DNA of 46,309 nt from Enterococcus diestrammenae (GTDB lineage Bacteria; Bacillota; Bacilli; Lactobacillales; Enterococcaceae), in contig NZ_MAEI01000016.1 of the NCBI RefSeq assembly GCF_009933255.1, forward strand, positions 1-46,309, given 5' to 3'. The position numbers and the translations under genes were made by a program. Of this stretch, positions 32,857 to 40,725 are shown one piece after another. Position 1 is the stretch's first letter. Each line of letters starts with the position of its first letter. The notes below the pieces were generated by a model. It ran no database searches and was not told the origin of the DNA. It was given only the letters and a program-made list of their open reading frames with translations.

Positions 32857-34602
32857 TCAACCCAAATCCGGTTGATCACTAAATTCAATCGTCTCCCCCA
32901 CTTTGCCCTCGGACTCAAAAACGATGATTTCGTTGACACCTGTATTCAATACAGGGGCAGGCACATACAGACGTTTTTGGGGACCAACTTCCCAGAAACG
33001 ACCTAAGTTGAAGCCATTGATGGTCACAAAGCCTTTACCCCAACCAGGAAGGGCCAGAAAAGTATCCCCCACTTCAGCGATTTTCAGCTCAAAGCGAGTG
33101 AAGCTTGGCTGTCCTGCCACGTATTCACCAGTGAAATCGATCTGATCCAAATTATCCATCGGTAAGCTGTAGATGTCCCACTCGGATTGGAAAGCACCAT
33201 TAACAATCACACCATCTTTGATTCCTTTGTGTTGGTGGTTCATCTTGACGGAGTAATTCACCCGCCCCAGATTTTCCACCAGTACCCCCAGTTCATTGGT
33301 AGCAGCGGTCAATTGAAATGCTTGTTTTTCCGGGATTTCTTGATCGTATAACGTCATCAACGGTTGCTCATTGACAAAAAGATTGACCCGATCCATCACC
33401 GAAATCAAGCGAAAATCCTTGATCATCCGCGGTCCACCAAGATTGCTCTGGTAGTAAATGTAGCCAGTGCCTTGGTTCAACTCTTCCATCGGTAAAGGAT
33501 AGGCGGAATGGACTGGGGTTGCCAATCGGTCCAGCGTTTGAAAAAGTGTGACCCGCTCACCAGCTTTCACCGACCCATAGGCTTTCTTCAGGATCTTTGT
33601 CGACAGCTCAAACTGAGGAAGGTCGACATATTCACTGATGACCTTTTGAAAAGCCTCATATTTTGGCGTCGTGTCTCCCCACTCTGTCAAAAGGGCATCG
33701 TAATCGTAGCTCGTCACATCGGGCGCAAGTTTTTCATAGTAATTGGCCCCAGCGGTAAAGCCGAAGTTGGTGCCGCCATGGAACATATAGATATTGACAC
33801 TTCCTTCTGCCAAGACATCTCGTAGTTCTTTAGTAGCAGCTTCCACCGAGGTAGTATGATGGTGGTCATCTCCCCAAGCATCAAACCAACCAATCCAAAA
33901 TTCCATCACCATCAAGGGTTTCTTTTCCCCGTGAAACTCCCGCAGCGTGTGGACCCATTTTTTAATATCAGACCCACAGTTGATCGTCGGCAGTGCGATA
34001 TCGGGAAGCGTACCGTTTGCCAACATATCATCCCAAGGCCCATCTGAAGTCACGAAAGGCACCTCCGCCCCATTGTCGATCATCAATTGGGCGATCTGTC
34101 TTAGATAGGCTTTGTCATTGGCATAACTACCATATTCATTTTCCACTTGCATCAAAATGATGGGGCCCCCCTGGGTGATTTGTAGATCCGTCACTTGCGG
34201 GAAAAGCTGTGCAAAATAGTTGGAAATTTTTTTCATGAAGGGTTCATAGGAAAAGCGCAGTTTCATCTGAGGATCTTGCAACAACCAGTAGGGCAAGCCG
34301 CCAAACTCCCATTCTGCACAAATATACGGTGCCGGGCGCAAGATGACATACAAGCCGACTTCTTGAGCAATCTTGATAAACCGGCGTAAATCATTGCCAC
34401 CGGTGAAATCATAGACGCCTTCTTGAGGTTCATGTTTATTCCAAGGGACATAGGTTTCGACCGTATTACAGCCCATCAGCCGCAATTTTTCAAGACGGTC
34501 CCGCCAGTATTCTGGCACAACGCGAAAGTAGTGAATCGAGCCGCTAATAACTTTAAAAGGTTTGCCTTCCAGATAAAAGTCATCTTTTATTTCAAAAGTC
34601 AT
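32857..34602 (-). CDS. Beta-galactosidase, glycoside hydrolase family 35
   Basis: A 581-residue cytoplasmic GH35 beta-galactosidase; no signal peptide. The (beta/alpha)8 domain (about 1-320) starts FYLEGKPFKVISGSIHYFR; the acid/base is Glu156 in MQVENEYGSY and the nucleophile Glu234 in MVMEFWIGWF. Two jelly-roll domains follow (about 380-580, with GWGKGFVTINGFNLGRFWEV). Bacterial relatives (BgaC) are specific for terminal Gal-beta-1,3-linked sugars, so it may complement the GH42 enzyme upstream. The ATG at 34602 has TTGGAGGAAG upstream; the longer frame to 34662 lacks one. A hairpin separates it from the GH42 gene, which could lower its expression. Confidence 0.93.
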   Translation of the reverse strand: MTFEIKDDFYLEGKPFKVISGSIHYFRVVPEYWRDRLEKLRLMGCNTVETYVPWNKHEPQEGVYDFTGGNDLRRFIKIAQEVGLYVILRPAPYICAEWEFGGLPYWLLQDPQMKLRFSYEPFMKKISNYFAQLFPQVTDLQITQGGPIILMQVENEYGSYANDKAYLRQIAQLMIDNGAEVPFVTSDGPWDDMLANGTLPDIALPTINCGSDIKKWVHTLREFHGEKKPLMVMEFWIGWFDAWGDDHHHTTSVEAATKELRDVLAEGSVNIYMFHGGTNFGFTAGANYYEKLAPDVTSYDYDALLTEWGDTTPKYEAFQKVISEYVDLPQFELSTKILKKAYGSVKAGERVTLFQTLDRLATPVHSAYPLPMEELNQGTGYIYYQSNLGGPRMIKDFRLISVMDRVNLFVNEQPLMTLYDQEIPEKQAFQLTAATNELGVLVENLGRVNYSVKMNHQHKGIKDGVIVNGAFQSEWDIYSLPMDNLDQIDFTGEYVAGQPSFTRFELKIAEVGDTFLALPGWGKGFVTINGFNLGRFWEVGPQKRLYVPAPVLNTGVNEIIVFESEGKVGETIEFSDQPDLG

Positions 34603-34730
34603 GGATTGCTTCCTCCAATTTTTTTCATTGTGGGGTGGTATTGGTTTGAGTGGTTTTACCAAGCCTAGTTATCTCATGTGATAGTTTACCTGCTAAAAAA
34701 ATAACTAGCAAGTTTATATCCCTTAACCAA

Positions 34731-34769
34731 ACAACGGGACCAGGCTCACCCCTTGGTCCCGTTGTCTTT
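34731..34769. terminator. Hairpin between GH42 and GH35 genes
   Basis: A perfect 12-bp stem ACAACGGGACCA/TGGTCCCGTTGT. The T-run is good only on the rightward strand; on the leftward strand only TTGTTTGG follows, so leftward transcripts are probably only partly terminated. Confidence 0.55.
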
Positions 34770-34798
34770 TGTCATAAAGCTAATGGTTGCTTACCTGA

Positions 34799-36784
34799 TT
34801 ACATCTTCACCAAATAAGTGGTGTATTTCGCTAAGTCATGCTCTTCCAAAACATGGCCCTTCAAGATATCAGTTTTACCGACAAATTCAGCTGGCAATGG
34901 CAGTTCTTCGTCAGTGAAGTTCATGATGAAGAAGTAGCGGTGGCCGTCTTTTTCCCGGACAGCGACTTCTAATTTTGTTGGTTCCGCCAAAACTGGTTTC
35001 ACAGCAGCGGTAGCATCAGCCAAGATTTTATCCAACAAGGCCGGTTCCAGTTCGGTACCGAAGTAGTAGACTTGCCCTTTACCAAAGTTGTTTTTCGTAA
35101 CCGCTGGTGAGCCGGCGTAGAAATTGCTAGTGTACTCTGCCAAGCTTTCGGCCCCTTCCAAATGAATGATGTCGCACAGAAGATGGCTCGTTCCCGTCGT
35201 CCCATCCGCTAACACGACCGTATTGCTTTGTTCTGGCGCTAAGGCATCGATTTCTTCCGCCCAAATCCCACACATTTCCCGCAATGGCCCCGGGTAACCC
35301 CCCAGATGCACGTTGTCGGATTGGTCCACAATCCCGCTCATGAAGCCCGTGATCAAGGTACCGCCATTTTCCACGAAGGCTTGTAAGGCTTCTTTCATAC
35401 CTTCTTTCACCATATACAAGACCGGTGCGACGATGACTTTGTAGTTAGAGAAATCCGCATCCACCGCCAGCATATCCACAGAGATATTTTGGTCGTAGAA
35501 GTAACGGTAGTATTTGTGAATTTGATCCACGTATTTCAAATCAACGGAAGGTCCGCTAGTGTATTCCAAGGCCCAGTAGTTGTCCCAGTCGAAAATCATC
35601 CCCACTTCAGATGGTGCTTTGGCGCCGATAATTTCAGACAAACGAGTCAATTCTTCACCCAGTTCGGCGGTTTCCCGGAAGACCCGCGTATTTTCAGTAC
35701 CCACATGTTCAATCACTGCACCATGGAATTTTTCACACGCGCCGACACTCCGACGCAATTGGAAAAATTGGATAGTATCGGCCCCGTGAGCGATGGTTTG
35801 ATAACTTTGTGCTCGCATTTGACCAGGTTTTTTCAACGAGTTGTAAGCTTGCCAGTTTTGTTGAGAAGGTGTTTGTTCCATCAACATAAATGGTTGTTGG
35901 TCTTTCACTCCCCGCATCAAATCATGGGTCATAGCGACTTGACTCCAAGGGGTATCGTAGGCTGGGTAATTGTCCCAAGAAACGATATCCAGTTCCTTGG
36001 CCCATTTGAAGTAGTCCAAGCCTTTGTAAGTCCCCATCAAATTGGTGGTGATGGCAGTATCTTTGTCATGCTCACGAATCGCTGCTTTTTCCAATTTGAA
36101 GGTCTCTAACCGAGAATCTGACATAAAGCGGCAATAGTCGATGGAAATTCCAGCAAAAGCCGTTTTATCGTAACCAATGCCTTCAGACAACGCATTTGGC
36201 ACCACAATCTCGTCAAAGTCGTACAAGGTATGGCCCCAGAATTCCATGTTCCAAGCTTTATTCACGGCTTCAATCGTCTGGTATTTATCTTTGACCCAAA
36301 CCCGGAAAGCCGCTTCACATTTTTCGCAGTAGCAGTAGTTGCCGTATTCATTATTGATGTGCCAGCAAGTCACATGGGGATTGCTACCATAGCGTTCGGC
36401 TAATTTCCCCGCTAGCCGGGAAGAGTATTTGCGGAAGATTTCACTAGACGGACAGTTGTTGTGGCGCCCGCCGAATTTGTGGGTGCGGCCATCGTAATCC
36501 ACGTGGGCTACTTCCGGGTATTTTTTGTACATCCAGCCAGGCATCGCAGCCGTCGATGTCGCCAAGACGATGTCGTAGTTTTCCTTGGATAACATCTCGA
36601 TGACTTCATCTAGCTCATCGAAGTAATATTCATTTTCGGAAGGCTGAATCTTCGCCCAAGAAAACACATTAATAGTAGCAGAATTGATATTGGCCTCTTT
36701 GAAAATCCGCATATCCTCAGACCAGACAGCTTTTTCCCATTGGTTGGGGTTGTAGTCCCCACCATATAAAATACGATCAAACAT
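34799..36784 (-). CDS. Beta-galactosidase, glycoside hydrolase family 42
   Basis: A 661-residue GH42 beta-galactosidase. Catalytic acid/base Glu146 is in WHINNEYGNY and nucleophile Glu303 in MLMEQTPSQQNW. The family Zn site is present (Cys111, Cys151, Cys153, Cys156). Domains: TIM barrel (about 1-380), Rossmann-like trimerisation domain (about 385-590) and a C-terminal beta domain. The start FDRILYGGDYNPNQW is typical. It hydrolyses lactose-like or plant galactooligosaccharides inside the cell. The ATG at 36784 has AAGGAGCG upstream; the frame open to 36823 adds unconserved residues. It is divergent from an AraC regulator with a cre-like site between them. Confidence 0.95.
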   Translation of the reverse strand: MFDRILYGGDYNPNQWEKAVWSEDMRIFKEANINSATINVFSWAKIQPSENEYYFDELDEVIEMLSKENYDIVLATSTAAMPGWMYKKYPEVAHVDYDGRTHKFGGRHNNCPSSEIFRKYSSRLAGKLAERYGSNPHVTCWHINNEYGNYCYCEKCEAAFRVWVKDKYQTIEAVNKAWNMEFWGHTLYDFDEIVVPNALSEGIGYDKTAFAGISIDYCRFMSDSRLETFKLEKAAIREHDKDTAITTNLMGTYKGLDYFKWAKELDIVSWDNYPAYDTPWSQVAMTHDLMRGVKDQQPFMLMEQTPSQQNWQAYNSLKKPGQMRAQSYQTIAHGADTIQFFQLRRSVGACEKFHGAVIEHVGTENTRVFRETAELGEELTRLSEIIGAKAPSEVGMIFDWDNYWALEYTSGPSVDLKYVDQIHKYYRYFYDQNISVDMLAVDADFSNYKVIVAPVLYMVKEGMKEALQAFVENGGTLITGFMSGIVDQSDNVHLGGYPGPLREMCGIWAEEIDALAPEQSNTVVLADGTTGTSHLLCDIIHLEGAESLAEYTSNFYAGSPAVTKNNFGKGQVYYFGTELEPALLDKILADATAAVKPVLAEPTKLEVAVREKDGHRYFFIMNFTDEELPLPAEFVGKTDILKGHVLEEHDLAKYTTYLVKM

Positions 36785-36929
36785 AAGTTTCGCTCCTTTT
36801 TGATACTGACGGGCTTTTGGCATCCTTGAGGCTCATAAAAAGCAACCTTTGCCAAAGTCGTCAGCTCTGCTTAATATCTAAATTGTTGCTGAGGACTCGG
36901 ATATGTCGCGAGCCCTCATGACCCCTTTA

Positions 36930-36958
36930 TTGTAAACGCTAGCCAAAGATGTTAGTAT
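36930..36958 (+). promoter_or_regulatory. araC-type regulator promoter with overlapping cre-like site
   Basis: Rightward TTGTAA, 17-base spacer, TAGTAT. The sequence TGTAAACGCTAGCC (36931-36944) overlaps the -35 and matches 12 of 14 positions of the WGWAARCGYTWWMA catabolite response element bound by CcpA. Position between the two divergent genes would let CcpA repress both. Confidence 0.5.
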
Positions 36959-37008
36959 AGATTCCACAAACAAAAAATATCAGAAATCGAAACAAGAGGT
37001 ACCTAGCC

Positions 37009-38004
37009 ATGCCCATCTATTTTCAACCCATCAGCGAAAGCCTGCCCTTCTCTTTGGAATCCATCGGCAATCACTGGGGACAAGAAAGCATCTCAAGAAA
37101 ACAAGGCTATGCCCACTACCACTGGCTCCAAACAGAATCCGGTCAAGGACAGATTCAAGTAGAAGGCAAACTCGTGACCCTCCACCCGGGAGAAGGCGTC
37201 TTGTTGCCGCCATATACGCCCCATGCTTATTTTGCCGATACGGATCATCGCGGCAAACTGGTGGTAAAACCACAGACTTTGCGTGAATATGGAATCCACT
37301 CAGATTATGTCCAACCAAAAGATACAACGAGGGATACCGTGGCAACTCAAGAACAGCTGGCGGCAGACGGTGCGACATCAGTTTCAGGGGAGCAGCCTGC
37401 AGAAATTGCCACCGGAAGCGCTGCTACAAGCAACATTTGGCAAACTCGCTTCGTCACCTTCAATGGTCTTTTAGAAGATTACTTCGCTGAAATCCTCGGT
37501 ACCAACCGGGTGCTATTTTCCACCGATACCCGCGAATTTTCCTTTTCCCGCTGGATCGATGCCGTCGTCAGCGACCTCACCACCCGCACCCTTGATCCCG
37601 CTCAGGCATCGGCGGACTGCTACCGCTTTTTGATGTACCTCTCCAAAGGCTACGAAAACCAACTTGCCACCAGTCATCCGTTGTTTCAACAGTTTGTCTT
37701 ACCTACCATTGAAAAGATTGAAACCACATTTGGCGAGGATTTGACCGTCGACGCCTTGGCAGCCGAACGCTTCATCACTCCCCAATACTTGACCCGGCTC
37801 TTTCGTCGCTTCACCGGCAAAACCACGCAACAATACTTGCTGGATTTTCGCCTAAACAAAGCAAAAGAGCTCCTGATGAATCATCAGGAACTCTCAGTAC
37901 AAGATATTGCGGGGCTGGTAGGTTTTGCCAGCGCCAGCCGCTTTGTGCAGGTGTTTCGGGAGAAGAATGGGCGTACGCCGAGACGGTTTCGGCGGGGGGA
38001 ATGA
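37009..38004 (+). CDS. AraC family transcriptional regulator
   Basis: A 331-residue AraC/XylS regulator. An N-terminal cupin (about 25-95, with VEGKLVTLHPGEGVLLPPYT) should bind a sugar; two HTH motifs occupy about 235-330 (DALAAERFITPQYLTRLFRR and DIAGLVGFASASRFVQVFRE), ending TPRRFRR. Between them lies an unusual Thr/Ala/Glu-rich stretch (about 105-142) that looks disordered. It is divergent from the two beta-galactosidase genes and probably activates them. The stop codon is followed after only four bases by the 3' end of the first gene of the defence island, where base composition changes abruptly. Confidence 0.92.
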   Translation: MPIYFQPISESLPFSLESIGNHWGQESISRKQGYAHYHWLQTESGQGQIQVEGKLVTLHPGEGVLLPPYTPHAYFADTDHRGKLVVKPQTLREYGIHSDYVQPKDTTRDTVATQEQLAADGATSVSGEQPAEIATGSAATSNIWQTRFVTFNGLLEDYFAEILGTNRVLFSTDTREFSFSRWIDAVVSDLTTRTLDPAQASADCYRFLMYLSKGYENQLATSHPLFQQFVLPTIEKIETTFGEDLTVDALAAERFITPQYLTRLFRRFTGKTTQQYLLDFRLNKAKELLMNHQELSVQDIAGLVGFASASRFVQVFREKNGRTPRRFRRGE

Positions 38005-38008
38005 TGGC

Positions 38009-38539
38009 TTAATTTTCGTATTGTCTTCTAATCATCGTTAATAAATCCATATTCTCTTTCTCCGTTATATATTCATACATTGAATCAAAAACCTCTCTCT
38101 CATCATTCAAATCTCTGCTGTAATGCGACATTATTTCATGCAGTGGTTCAATTCCCCCCAATAAATGTTGATAGAACGTTTTTACATTTGACATTTCTAA
38201 ATACTTTTCCTCGCCTACGTTCTTTAAAAAAGCCATTTTATTAATTATAGTATCATAGCTTTTATCTCTATTCCCTAGAATTGTTATTAGACCAAAGTAT
38301 GAATCCATGTCCATTGAATGGCGTTGATAAACAACTCGTGAGATAGTTCTTTCCTCAGATCCATCACTATCCTTCAAATCAACTTTTTCAGATGTATTTA
38401 AGCCGACTAACGCGAATAAAAACTGAATTTGTGAGTTTGAAAAACCATATTTCTCATACAACGATACTATTTCACTATATTTCTTTGTTTTATATTTAAA
38501 TTTAAAATCTGTACTCTTCATTTGGTATGGATCACTCAT
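38009..38539 (-). CDS. Unrecognised helical protein, last gene of the four-gene defence operon
   Basis: A 176-residue soluble protein that I do not recognise. It is predicted mainly helical, with KKYSEIVSLYEKYGFSNSQI near the start, RTISRVVYQRHSMDMDSYF in the middle and a charged C-terminus. No catalytic motif, Cys pair or membrane segment is visible. The ATG at 38539 has AAAGGAGCG upstream and overlaps the ATPase gene by eight bases, so the two are translationally coupled. It could be an adaptor between the ATPase and the helicase, but that is inference. It is not DndE by length or motif. AT-rich coding as in the rest of the island. Confidence 0.75.
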   Translation of the reverse strand: MSDPYQMKSTDFKFKYKTKKYSEIVSLYEKYGFSNSQIQFLFALVGLNTSEKVDLKDSDGSEERTISRVVYQRHSMDMDSYFGLITILGNRDKSYDTIINKMAFLKNVGEEKYLEMSNVKTFYQHLLGGIEPLHEIMSHYSRDLNDEREVFDSMYEYITEKENMDLLTMIRRQYEN

Positions 38540-40574
38540 CGTCAAGCGCTCCTTTATTTATATAGTCTATCAATTTATTTTTATCTAAATCTTGAACAAC
38601 AACACTACCATCATCATTTTTGCTCAATTCATAAGCAACTGAGATATTGTCTTTAATACCTTCAATGAGCTCATTTCGTAATTGTTTTCTAAACGATAAA
38701 AAGATTAACTGATCAAAATCATTTAAGATATACTTACAAGTCAAAGCTATGTGTCGCTCATCTACGTTAGATAGAGCCGCATCCATAATAACCCCACTTT
38801 GAACTTTTTCGAACTCCGAATGATTTTCAACAGTCATTAAAAGGGCTCTTAAAAAAGATAAATATACCATTATTTTCTGACCGGTTGACAACACTGCAGT
38901 TTCATCCTTGCCACTATTTAGTTCAAGTGAAGGGATATTTCTAAAGATTTTTAGACTATAGTCATCGCCAATTTTAGCTTTTAGGTTATTGGACATTACT
39001 TGAGAAATGATAACATTCATATTCTCTTCAATCGACTCTTTCGCAATACCTTGCCTTTTAATAAGATTAAACTTAATTGATTCGACAATATCTTCAAGAT
39101 CCTCAATTGCATCATTGACTTTTTTATTATGTGAGCTAATTTCTCGAATTTTTTTAATTTGTGATTTCACACTTGACAGAAATTTTTCCGCATCATTATT
39201 TTCTTTTAGTAATTCCTGTATTTTACGTTCGTAAAAATACTTTGTTTTTTTGAGACTATCAACATTAGTCTGGTTTTTTTTATTTCCAAGTTCTCTTTCT
39301 TTATCCTTAATATTATCTATAATCTTTTCAAACTCAGATTGATAACCATATTTTTCTTTTTTTAATTTTGCTAAGTTTACTTTTATCCTTTCTAATTTAC
39401 TAATAAGTTCAGGGCTTTCATCTAATTCAGAATACATTTGATTTAACTGATTAAGATACTGCGCATTATCATTTGGCAGCGCTGATAATCCCTTAATATA
39501 CTCTGCCTCTTGCGAGCCTGGCTCCACACATCGTCCACATATGCATCGTTTCTTCTCTAAAACATCTCTTATAACAGTATCATACAATCCACTAAACAGT
39601 TCTTTGCTCTCCTCTTTGCTATCTTCGAATTCTTTAAACGTTTGATAAGTTTTTGCCAATTGAATGAGATAAATCAACTTACAAGAGATTCTACAACCAT
39701 CTGTAATATCCTGATTAATTTTTATCTCAACTAAACTCATTTTTGCATCGATACTATCGCGTTGATTGAGCAATGATTGTAACTCTATTACTTGCTTTTG
39801 TTCTACTTCTGCTTTCTGTATTTCAAAATTTAAAGTCGATATATTCTTTTCTAAATCTAAAATTTCATTTTTATTTGTTTCTATTTTTTGAATCTTAGAA
39901 TTTTGCGTCTTCAGTATTTGATCTTGTTCTACAGTTTGTGGCTCGATCATACGATTTATTTTTCCAATAACTGTTGAACTTTTTGCTCTGTCACCTAAAA
40001 ACTCCAATGCTACAGACATTTTTTTTAATCCCAATATTCCTATAATAGACTCTTTAAAATCATTACGGAAAGTATTGGATTCTATCGGCTTCTCAACTCG
40101 TTCTCCATCAAACATATAAACATGCGCTAGACCTGGTGGCATCATCTCATTAATTCGCTGTTTTGCATCAGGCACTTCTCGAAATCCCTTGCCAAGTACT
40201 TGCTCTTTTAAGGAAAAGGTACTTTCTTTAACAATTTTCATTCGACCATTGTTCTTCATAATATTGACTTCACGAATAGCTAAATATGATACACTTTGGT
40301 GTTCAAATTCAACACTAACTGATAAAGGTATTTTGCTTGCTTCATCCATTCTTTCAAAAACATTATAATTTAATAATTCATCTGGACTTGGCAAGATTAA
40401 AACATTTGGACTTTCCCCATAAAAACAAAATCTAAAAGCCTGTAACAAAGTAGTCTTACCCACACCGTTTCTAGCTACTATTAAAGTAATCTTTCCGTCT
40501 TCTGTTCCAAATCTTATCGAAACTTTTCCTTCATATTGCCTAAAATTTTGTAAAACGATTTTTTTAAAAATCAT
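38532..40574 (-). CDS. DndD/Rad50-like ATPase with central coiled coil
   Basis: A 680-residue SMC-type ABC ATPase. The N-terminal lobe has Walker A ARNGVGKTT (34-42) and the MFDGE motif at 154-158 that characterises DndD-like ATPases. A long coiled coil (about 215-500) is broken by Cys344, Cys346 and Cys349 (KKRCICGRCVEPG), a possible zinc-hook. The C-terminal lobe has signature LSTGQK (562-567) and a Walker B-like VIMDAALSNVDE (Asp598). Such proteins bind DNA ends or sense structures and gate a partner nuclease. Here no dndA/B/C/E genes are present, so it is a DndD homologue in another system. It overlaps its neighbours on both sides by 11 and eight bases. Confidence 0.85.
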   Translation of the reverse strand: MIFKKIVLQNFRQYEGKVSIRFGTEDGKITLIVARNGVGKTTLLQAFRFCFYGESPNVLILPSPDELLNYNVFERMDEASKIPLSVSVEFEHQSVSYLAIREVNIMKNNGRMKIVKESTFSLKEQVLGKGFREVPDAKQRINEMMPPGLAHVYMFDGERVEKPIESNTFRNDFKESIIGILGLKKMSVALEFLGDRAKSSTVIGKINRMIEPQTVEQDQILKTQNSKIQKIETNKNEILDLEKNISTLNFEIQKAEVEQKQVIELQSLLNQRDSIDAKMSLVEIKINQDITDGCRISCKLIYLIQLAKTYQTFKEFEDSKEESKELFSGLYDTVIRDVLEKKRCICGRCVEPGSQEAEYIKGLSALPNDNAQYLNQLNQMYSELDESPELISKLERIKVNLAKLKKEKYGYQSEFEKIIDNIKDKERELGNKKNQTNVDSLKKTKYFYERKIQELLKENNDAEKFLSSVKSQIKKIREISSHNKKVNDAIEDLEDIVESIKFNLIKRQGIAKESIEENMNVIISQVMSNNLKAKIGDDYSLKIFRNIPSLELNSGKDETAVLSTGQKIMVYLSFLRALLMTVENHSEFEKVQSGVIMDAALSNVDERHIALTCKYILNDFDQLIFLSFRKQLRNELIEGIKDNISVAYELSKNDDGSVVVQDLDKNKLIDYINKGALDDE

Positions 40575-40725
40575 AATTTATCCTTACCTCCCTGACAATT
40601 TCATCAATCATGCTCCCTTTATTGATTTTTCTATCACTATATAAAAGCAATTCAGATTTTTTTATGATTACTTTCTCTATCTCTTGAATTTTTTCGTTTT
40701 CTTGGTCAAACTTCTCTCTATCCAT
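40564..40725 (-). CDS. Small 53-residue protein coupled between helicase and ATPase genes
   Basis: An open frame starting MDREKFDQENEKIQEIEKVI and ending EIVREVRINYDF. It overlaps the helicase gene by eight bases (its ATG lies just before the helicase TAG) and the ATPase gene by 11 bases, so it fills exactly the gap between them; ATGGAGAATAAAA stands before its ATG and a good site (AGGGAGG) near its end serves the ATPase gene. The product is helical, highly charged and coiled-coil-like. Its position between effector and ABC ATPase is that of the middle component of three-component ABC conflict systems, but I see no sequence match that proves it. Confidence 0.7.
   Translation of the reverse strand: MDREKFDQENEKIQEIEKVIIKKSELLLYSDRKINKGSMIDEIVREVRINYDF

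Noticed and set aside
38532..40574. Assignment of the ATPase as part of a DNA phosphorothioation (Dnd) system
   Set aside because: No dndA, dndB, dndC or dndE genes and no DptFGH-like partners are in the window; only the ATPase type is shared.
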